Shown here piece by piece: positions 31,706 to 38,354 of a stretch of 38,354 bases of DNA. Position numbers and translations under genes: made by a program. The DNA lies in NCBI GenBank assembly GCA_000349905.1, contig KB722772.1:166108-204461 (forward strand). Direction: 5' to 3'. Position 1 is the stretch's first letter; each line of letters begins with the position of its first letter. The stretch is from Volvariella volvacea V23 (taxonomy: Eukaryota; Basidiomycota; Agaricomycetes; Agaricales; Pluteaceae). Below the pieces are notes generated by a model that was not told where the DNA came from, made no database searches, and worked only from the letters and a program-made list of their open reading frames with translations.

Positions 31706-31860
31706 ATGAGCTTCGTGCTTCACGAGGAACCACTCTCATCCATTTCTTTCCTATGGTACCTTTCGGGACATGACATTACCATCGCTCCAAATGTTCGGGC
31801 CTTGTATCCACCTCCACAAACCCTTGCATATAGCACTATATTCGGACTGAAGCTTGAAGA
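31706..31860 (+). pseudogene. possible histidine-acid-phosphatase C-terminal relic
   Basis: On the plus strand, FLWYLSGHDITIAPNVRALYP followed by a proline pair and YSTIFGLKLE resembles the C-terminal His-Asp region of histidine acid phosphatases (typical pattern YSGHDTT ... LAAL ... PP.A). No N-terminal RHG motif or other exons are visible nearby, so if real it is only a fragment. The call rests on one short motif and may be coincidence. Confidence 0.3.
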
Positions 31861-31899
31861 CCAATTAATGCAATGGGCAGCATGGCTCGTGCAAGTGCT

Positions 31900-33610
31900 T
31901 CACGTAGAGCCGTTGAGTACCTCTTCCACTTCCTCTCTAAATGGTATGCTATCAATCGTACCCTCCTTCTCTACACACATCGCAGCGGCCTAAAAGCGGT
32001 GAGTCAATAATGATCGACACAATCAGAGATTGAAACACACCTGCGCCGCAAATCGTAAAGCCCAAAGGACTCCGTTGATACCAGGTCGGGTGCTGCCTTC
32101 GCTTTCAACTTCCATTAAACCACAGACAAAATATCCTGTAAAGCAATCCCCTGCGCCAGTGGTATCGACGACTTTGCTCCTTAGGATTCCAGTTGGGAGT
32201 CGGACAAAACCCTGATGCAGGAGGGTCTAGGGCATACATGAGGATGCAAGTATGTTAAGCACGATGACCAAGAACTGACATTGTGTGTTTCTCCGACAGG
32301 ATATGAAGGCAGGTGAGCTAAAAGTCCCCTCGCTCCCAGCGTACAGATTATATTGGTGGTTCGTAGAATTGGGATATCCGCCAAACCCCGTAAAGTGGCC
32401 TCAATAGGCTCGGCATCTTTTCGTGGGGAACCTGTTCCCGAGAATTACGGGAAATTGGGCAGTCTTAAATGTGCTGATGAGTGATACGCTTGGTGTTGTA
32501 CTCACCTGACCCGAATTCAGCTGACCCGATATTCTGCTCTGAAGACCGCTTAGCCAGTTCTATAAATGAATCGAGTATATTTTCCGCTTCTCCCTCGTTG
32601 ACTATCAACCAGTCAATATTTTGCCACACTTTTGCCTCTGTAAGTCGCCGAAATTGAGAATGCGTAGGTGAAGGAGAGGGATTCCATATAATAGTTGGAA
32701 TTTTAGAGAGGTGTGTCTTAGTGGAAAGAGCATAAAGCGTGGAGCTGAAATCAATCTCGTTCTGCAGAAGGAGGTGTGTGAAGTTGGGTTGAGGAGACGA
32801 CAGTGGGGATGCGCGAACAATTTGGGAGGAAAACAGCTTGGATGTTGTTGAAAGCTCGTTGGCGGTTACTCCGCCCAATTCATGGTAGACAGTGTGGTTG
32901 GCCCCAGGGAACAGTACTTAAGATCGCATGTGGAGGGGTTAGATAGCACCACAAAAATAAAGAGGTCTCAAAACACATACCGATGCTATTCTCCCCGTCA
33001 TCTGCAACTTGGATGATCGCCCTACCCGTTGGTTCCTGCGGTCTGGGTGAGAAATGTGGCGAAGATGGTGAGGGTTTTCATCGTAATGACAATTAATACA
33101 CACATCTACCACCCCATTTTTTGGTGTATTGCTGTAATGTTATGCACCTACCTCAACGACCAAAATGCTATTTCCATCCAATCCCCACTCCACCATCTTC
33201 TCTCTCGTCCATGTACCATCCTTCTTTCCAATACATCCGTAGAAATCCACATTTACGCTACCGTTGCCACGTCCGCTTGCACGAGCAATAGCCACTGCCT
33301 GATTCGCTCCTTTGCCACCTACCCGACACTCGTAATGGTGGGACGAGATCGTCTGGCCTGGTTGGGAGATATTTGTGACTACGATCCAGCAGAATCATCG
33401 TGCCACGTCACAAATTACCATTCAAATAGAAAATGATTTAACAAGACGTGAGAGAGTTTGTGATTATTTCTGAGCAACTTCAAGTTAGAGAGTGTCTATC
33501 GACTTGCCATAGAAGTATTCGTCGTTATCTGTCAGAGAGATCAACATCAAAGGTCGAGTATGTTGATTCAGAGCCTCTTACTGATTGATCCCCGTACTGC
33601 ACATCTCATC
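31900..33610 (-). CDS. RBK1: ribokinase
   Basis: PfkB-family sugar kinase that phosphorylates D-ribose to ribose-5-phosphate for the pentose phosphate pathway and nucleotide synthesis; cytosolic. Eight exons: 33610-33583, 33528-33508, 33378-33152, 33035-32981, 32916-32506, 32431-32280, 32211-32041, 31989-31900; 1155 nt, 384 aa; phases consistent throughout. Motifs: RGSINNDEYFYV (6-17, sugar-binding start, assembled over three exons), GGKGANQAVAIARA (~33-46, PfkB signature 1), EPTGRAIIQVADDGENSI then VLFPGANHT (~93-119), WLIVNEGEAENI, ICTLGARG, and VDTTGAGDCFTGYF (~311-324) with the catalytic Asp. It ends EEVLNGST. Exon 2 is only 21 nt and is followed by a GC-AG intron (33507-33379). The intron 6 donor is GTCAGT. 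Longer than bacterial ribokinases (~305 aa) mainly through a loop in exon 5. A broken copy of its 5' end lies at 37790-38015. Confidence 0.92.
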
Positions 33611-33945
33611 GTTGCTTGGGTGGACATCCTGCAATATCAGCCGGCAGAAGAGGCGCGAGAACAGTGATACAAACTACGGACCTTATCATATATTTGGATT
33701 GGAGGCAAATGCCAAATACAGACAACCAATCAGGTCATCCGACTCGGGAGTCGCATTCAACACATACTACACGACACCAGCCAGTTTGGGTCGCTTATGG
33801 GTGCCGGTACATACACAAAAGATATAGAGGAAGATGATATGAAAGGATAACGTCCAATGCGTCAGTTAGCAACTCGATCCAGCGCATCTGTGTGTCCTGA
33901 TGTCCCTATTATACAATCAGCAAGATTTTCGATTGAACAAATTGT
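33611..33945. other. ribokinase upstream region
   Basis: The first ~95 bp are shared with the partial duplicate at the window's right end (to about 38015). No gene is recognised. Confidence 0.4.
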
Positions 33946-34268
33946 AGCTCACAAAATGGTTCATTCCAGGAAACTCAACAAAGGTCGTAGATTTAATCCT
34001 CTTTCCTTCCCCAACCAATTTCTCATAATTCATTCTTTCGTATGCAGTCATATATCCTCAAATAGCCAGAGTGATACGGAAGTCGATGAGGTTCATGACG
34101 TCAGAGTTGGAGAAATTACGTTTATGGCATGTAGAAACCCAAATTGTGAAGTGTTTGAGAATCCCGGGTGGCATTGTGAATGCAGCGTGGGCGGAGAGGT
34201 TGCATATACCTGACGAGTATTCGTTTCCAAAGGAAGCCATTGACGCGTCTCTCATGATATTAGGGTAG
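33946..34268 (+). other. possible terminal exons of an unknown gene
   Basis: MVHSRKLNK (ending at about 33985) can be joined in phase 1 across 33986-34042 (weak donor GTCGTA, good acceptor TATGCAG) to a 75-residue open stretch IYPQIARVIRKSM ... LRLWHVETQIVKCLRIPG ... AAWAERLHIPDEYSFP ending with TAG at 34266-34268. The composition looks like real protein and is free of stops. No start region or family was identified, so it could equally be a relic. Confidence 0.3.
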
Positions 34269-34760
34269 GGGATTTAAGCTAGAGCTTAAGAGTTATATAA
34301 TAGGTTTGAAGGTGATGTTCCATTTTATTACAGCAGGTAGGTTCCTGGACCTGCAATTGCATTTGTCATGATATCGAACGCATCTTCAATGTCATTTCTT
34401 CATATATTAATGGCGAATCCAGGAGAGGTGTAGAAATGGACGCCAAGAAGTTTCCGCATCGCCATAATTCGATAAGTTGAGTCTCTAAGGATCGCACAAT
34501 TTAAGACATACGGTTGAGGAAAAGTTGCAAGGAGCCAGCAATATAAATGAGACAAATACTGAATATAATTTGACGTTGAGTATCATAAAGCACGACCTAG
34601 ACATTCTGGTACCGTACAAGAGAGATGGTTCAGTCTGAAATCATACGACGTGCTCGTGAGGGGAAGTACTGATGCAATCCAACATCTATGAATGATACCG
34701 ATTTACCACATAACACAAATCTCATGCTTCCTGCTATCTGGGTAGGGAGGTGTCACGATG
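34269..34760. other. intergenic, no gene seen
   Basis: AT-rich, with stops in all frames. It includes the 3' flank of the F-box gene on the minus strand. Confidence 0.45.
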
Positions 34761-36392
34761 TCAGGTATGTCGATTCTCCACTACCACATTGGCAACAGCT
34801 CCTAGCATCCTCCCAAAGATCGAGGGATCCAAGCGATCAGCTGCGTTCTGCGCAAACGACAATGTTTCTAGACCTACTCCCTGCTGTTTTCTCCCTTCGA
34901 CCCAACGCACAACCACATCCCAATTTACACCTCCATCCATATCATCCAACAAGAGGGTCCTCAGTCCCGGGTAAGATGCAACACGCATTTCATGGCATTC
35001 ATCGCAAGGGCACACATCCAACTCGTAATATTCATCAAAGCACCAGCGATGGACCTTGATATTTGGATGTGAGAGAAAGTGAAGGAGTCCAGCGCTACTC
35101 CGTGTGCGAACAGTGTGAATGTCGGAGCGGTCGTGGAGGCGATGCAAGGTGCTTTGAAAGTTCTCTTCGTCCCAATCATCAGTATCCTGAATATCGACTG
35201 AAGAAATTTCAACCCTTGAGGATTGTGTGAACCGAACGAGGTTCTTATGGAACTCGTGGAGGGTGGGATAGCTATGATTTTCTTTAGGTTCAAACTCGAC
35301 GGTTAGTCGAACGAAGGTGTTGTTGGCGGAATCCTGAGCCTCCACCTCGATTGCTTGGCCAGGGCAGTAGGCTAGCGAGAGGTGATGAAGCCGGGTACGA
35401 CTGCAGGTGAGGTTGTTGAGGGTGCTGCTGTTGAGTATTTTCTCCAAAGACTCGAAATAGGTTGTCCCCTCCTGGACTGAGAACACATGTGTGCGGATAT
35501 CAACACGCTGAATCGAAGGAAGTATAAGGCGAAAGAATGGACGCCAAATTGAATCATGGCTCTTATACTCTAGGTGTAAAAGGTGTGGTAGCGTGATAGC
35601 TTGAATTTGATCCGACGGAAGTGAGTATGACTTGACATAGAGCCTACGAATGCCTGTGCAACGTGTGAGTATGTCCAATTCATCTTGGTAACTAAGACGC
35701 TCGAGGGTGAGGTCGGTGACAGTTGGCAATTTGGAGGGGAGAAGATGGAGCCAGGAGTCCCTTCCCTCCCTGTTTATAACGAGCTTGCGTAGCTTTGGCA
35801 TGACAATCGACGAATTAACCTGGTTCGTATTTTCACGAGTTGCGTCGCCGGTAACTTGGAGAGCCTCGAGGTGACGAGCATCCATTCCGCGTGACTTGAT
35901 GTGGTCCCAGTCGATGGATGGTGGTGAGAGGCATAGCGAACGGACTCTCTCGATATTAGCCATTGCAAGCCGAAACAGTGTCTTGCCGTGTTCGGGATCG
36001 AATGTGTGCTTGATAGCGATATCCAGGGAATGGGACTTTGAGCGTTCAAGATAGGCTTTGAACCCATCTACGTTTGTCGTGCAGATGAACGACCACAATG
36101 CCGGTGATTGCGACACTACATCTCTCCAATGGGAGTAAACATGGGCGAATGTGATCCATTTATAAGCGCGGTATGTCGAATCCTCTCGGAAGGTACTACC
36201 ACAGGGCCATTCAAATGCATCTATGGCGTCGTCGGTGGCGAGTTTGATGATGGCAGTGGTGAGTTCTGGGGGAAGTGCTGAGATGGGCATTATTAAGTTT
36301 CTTCGTCGCCGTAATGATGCCAACTGCGCTTCCGCCGCGGCAATTTCAGCATCAACTTGAGCTAGTTGAGATTTCAGTCGCGGGGAGTACAT
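34761..36392 (-). CDS. F-box/LRR-like protein
   Basis: The best-preserved member of the local family, 543 aa, single exon. It starts MYSPRLKSQLAQVDAEIAAA (heptad coiled coil 1-33), then RRRRNLIMPISALPPELTTA with the F-box-like core about 35-55. The family block VYSHWRDVVSQSPALWSFIC follows near 90-110. The body has irregular leucine-rich segments such as IVMPKLRKLVI, LPTVTDLTLERLSYQDELDI and LPHLLHLEYKS. The Cys motif CPCDEC is at 461-466, followed by SYPGLRTLLLDDMDGG, and the C-terminus is AVANVVVEN. Predicted role: Skp1-binding adaptor of an SCF ubiquitin ligase, by analogy with F-box/LRR proteins. It is the template against which the relics at 2470, 8699 and 23110 were recognised. Confidence 0.85.
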   Translation of the reverse strand: MYSPRLKSQLAQVDAEIAAAEAQLASLRRRRNLIMPISALPPELTTAIIKLATDDAIDAFEWPCGSTFREDSTYRAYKWITFAHVYSHWRDVVSQSPALWSFICTTNVDGFKAYLERSKSHSLDIAIKHTFDPEHGKTLFRLAMANIERVRSLCLSPPSIDWDHIKSRGMDARHLEALQVTGDATRENTNQVNSSIVMPKLRKLVINREGRDSWLHLLPSKLPTVTDLTLERLSYQDELDILTRCTGIRRLYVKSYSLPSDQIQAITLPHLLHLEYKSHDSIWRPFFRLILPSIQRVDIRTHVFSVQEGTTYFESLEKILNSSTLNNLTCSRTRLHHLSLAYCPGQAIEVEAQDSANNTFVRLTVEFEPKENHSYPTLHEFHKNLVRFTQSSRVEISSVDIQDTDDWDEENFQSTLHRLHDRSDIHTVRTRSSAGLLHFLSHPNIKVHRWCFDEYYELDVCPCDECHEMRVASYPGLRTLLLDDMDGGVNWDVVVRWVEGRKQQGVGLETLSFAQNAADRLDPSIFGRMLGAVANVVVENRHT

Positions 36393-37789
36393 AGTGGGCT
36401 GTGAGGTTGAAAGACTGTAGCAGTTGAAATAGCGAGGTCCTGGTGAGTGGCGTGGGACCTAGCGTGTACGGAGCGCCCGGCAAAAGTTTGTTGGATGACT
36501 CACTGTTACACGGATTCAAGCTTTTATCAGTTACGACTGAGGCTTGAAACTTGTATCCGAGCTATTGGAAGGCACTGTAAATAGTTATATTTCGCAAATC
36601 GGGCCCAAGCCTGGTGCGTGTGTCATCTGGCATCACTCCCGGGTGCCCCAGAAAGAGAAAGGCCATCAGGAAAACTTGGTTTGGCTGAATATTGTTACCG
36701 AGAGAGCCTTGTTTGTATATTATGCATATTTAATGGTTTATACGAATGAATTATCATGAAAATCAGTAACGAGAAAAATTATTGTTCTTCACGTTGCCTC
36801 CCCCCTATATTTGGGTTCCGTGTCATTCGTAATTAGATGTAGTTTTTGATAATTTCATAAAATTATACTCGTATTTCAGATTATTCCCATATCATTCCCA
36901 TGTAATTTTTGATATTTTCAGGTAATTATGTTTATATTTCAGATTATGTTTATGCATTTCGTGCAGAATTTCAGCCATTTCACAACTATTTTTGAGTAGT
37001 AGGACAAGGAATTCTGATTTGTTAGGGGGCTATGGTACAACGACGACCTACAGCTACAGTACAAGTATTCTACTACTCAGGGAGATATTTGCGACAACGA
37101 GGAGTCATACAGTCGGTGGCAGGAGTGCAGGTAACACCGTTACCGGCACACTGCCTTTCGTGCATGGATGACAGACAGGGAACGACGTGCAACTCGTCAC
37201 AGGTGCTTCACCAGTGGTGTAACCTCACCACTGATTTGCCACCTGGAGAGGGGTTGCATTGCTCCCAATATGAATGCGTATTTCAGTATTTATCAAGCTT
37301 TGGCATAGGTGGACTCGGAATGAGTGGGGGCGGTCATGGTGGTGCGAGGGCAAGAGGCGAAGGCGACCTTGCAGCACTCTCATACCCCTCTGAAGCCGCG
37401 ACGCACCCATTTGGTGTAGCTCCTGGAGCTATCCGAGGACATTGAGTCAAGGCCCTGGAATACCGGATTTGAGGATTGACGCCGGGTTGTGCTTGCGCTA
37501 AGTCCGTAGAGGTAGACGCTGGAGAGAGCGGGCTCACGTGAGTGTCCAAGTCTATCAGACTATACCATAAATATCTGAACTAAGCCTTAATGAGAAAAGG
37601 GCTTCGATAGTTCGAAGTATTTTATGATAACGTTTCAACAATTTTGTTCTTTACCGTTTATTCCACTGTTAAATTGTATAATTACAATAAATTTCTGTAA
37701 ATACCCAGTTTCCCTGATGAGATCGAGGCGATCCCCATTTGCCATCCCAGTAAAAAGATGGGCTTCACATTATTTCGGAGCAACCTGGA
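36393..37789. other. intergenic, no confident gene
   Basis: 36760-37020 is strongly AT-rich with repeated TTTCAGATTAT and AATTATT-like words. An open frame of 137 codons at 37032-37445 (+) is competed by open frames on the other strand, has no recognisable domain and a Gly-rich end; I do not call it a gene. Confidence 0.4.
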
Positions 37790-38015
37790 GAATGTCCACA
37801 GACTCACCATAGGAATATTCATCGTTATATGCCAGGGTGATCAATATCAAAAAATTGAGTATGTTGGTTCATAACTTCTTACCGATTGATCAAACAGCAC
37901 ATCTCATGCTCGCTCGAGTAGCCATCCTGCAATATCAACTGGCAGAAGAGAGGAGAGAACAGTGACGCAAACTACAGGTTTCGTTCTTAATTTGAATTGG
38001 TGGTCAATCCCAGTG
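37790..38015 (-). pseudogene. broken duplicate of ribokinase 5' end
   Basis: Aligns with 33490-33705 in the same orientation, covering the upstream region, exon 1, intron 1 and exon 2. The homologous ATG is at 37907. After MRCAV the codons for Arg-Gly are replaced by TGA (37892-37890). The exon 2 acceptor CAG has become CAT, and the donor after exon 2 is GTGAGT, where the live gene has GCAAGT. The catalytic part is absent, so it cannot encode a kinase. Confidence 0.8.
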
Positions 38016-38354
38016 AGAACGTGTTCCGGCATCAACCGGGAAAAACCGTCGTTGGACGGGCCAGCCAAAATACTCCACTGTCACAGTCTGTAAACCGTAG
38101 CGTACCGCCTTGAACCTTAGGTAGCCGTAGGAAATCGTATTCCCGGTTTTATACGGTTTGTTTTTGAATAAAAAATGTTTATTGGGCTGACTTCATTACA
38201 TTGACTGGCAAGAAACGCAAAAAACCGTAAACTGCTGTCGCGTCTCACCCCGCCAAAAACTGCCTCAAACGATCGTATACCGCCTCGAAACCCACTGCTC
38301 CCGTTTTTGCCGTCCCATTACCGTCCCATTCAGCGTCCTGCAGCCATATCCGTG
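38016..38354. repeat. CCGT-rich terminal segment, possible transposon end
   Basis: ACCGT/CCGTA/CCGTC words recur about ten times within 320 bp on the plus strand, including AAAACCGT at 38043 and 38222 and a tandem CCGTCCCATT near 38310-38330. There is no coding potential. The pattern resembles subterminal repeats of a DNA transposon whose remainder lies beyond the window, but no terminal inverted repeat can be shown. Confidence 0.35.

Noticed and set aside
37032..37445. 137-codon open frame as a gene
   Set aside because: Overlapping frames on the other strand are comparably open, and there is no motif, splice context or homologous feature.
1..38354. CRISPR arrays, operons, ribosome binding sites, rRNA
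   Set aside because: The window is nuclear fungal DNA. No direct-repeat array, rRNA segment or prokaryotic signal was seen.

Overview
The window looks like nuclear DNA of a mushroom-forming basidiomycete (Agaricomycetes). The evidence is: many spliced genes with introns of about 47-130 nt; a White Collar-1 photoreceptor that ends without a GATA zinc finger, as in Basidiomycota; two family-I66 (cospin/mycospin-type) peptidase inhibitor genes, a family known from mushrooms; a Tnp2-type transposase; and a dispersed family of ~545-residue F-box/LRR-like proteins typical of Agaricomycete gene expansions. Exon models were built by hand from splice signals, phase continuity and protein motifs. None was tested by transcript or database search.

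Layout. 0-5 kb: a large inverted repeat, with arms at about 560-1930 and 3452-4790, carries two divergent four-exon I66 inhibitor genes. The right copy is intact. The left copy has a frame break in a C homopolymer next to its ATG. A 212-bp block in the arms is identical in both copies. The spacer holds a decayed F-box fragment. 5-8.7 kb: a low-complexity ORF with a 35-A run abuts a broken Tnp2-type transposase. 8.7-14.1 kb: a tandem run of three F-box family members on the + strand, one pseudogene and two open. 14.9-21.6 kb: two conserved housekeeping or regulatory genes in tandem on the - strand, wc-1 (six exons, 1607 aa) and RPL10 (four exons, 216 aa). 23.1-24.2 kb: another F-box relic. 24.6-27.1 kb: a secreted Rds1/ferritin-like protein whose C-terminal domain is split by a ~410-residue Ser/Thr/Pro insert. 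27.3-30.1 kb: a dead gene of unknown family, then a small unknown gene and a degraded partial copy of it. 30.4-31.2 kb: a DUF4329/JAMM-like gene. 31.9-33.6 kb: an eight-exon ribokinase with a 21-nt micro-exon and a GC-AG intron. 34.8-36.4 kb: an intact F-box gene. 37.8-38.0 kb: a broken duplicate of the ribokinase 5' end, followed by a segment rich in CCGT motifs.

How it fits together. A conserved core (wc-1, RPL10, ribokinase) sits inside an accessory landscape shaped by local duplication and decay: six F-box members (three open, three broken), duplicated inhibitor genes, duplicated small-gene and ribokinase fragments, and transposon debris. The strongest leads are the palindromic inhibitor pair, the shared C-terminal C-x-C-x2-C motif of the F-box family, the DUF4329/JAMM-like protein, and the mucin-like insertion in the Rds1-like protein. 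No complete novel multi-gene system is evident.
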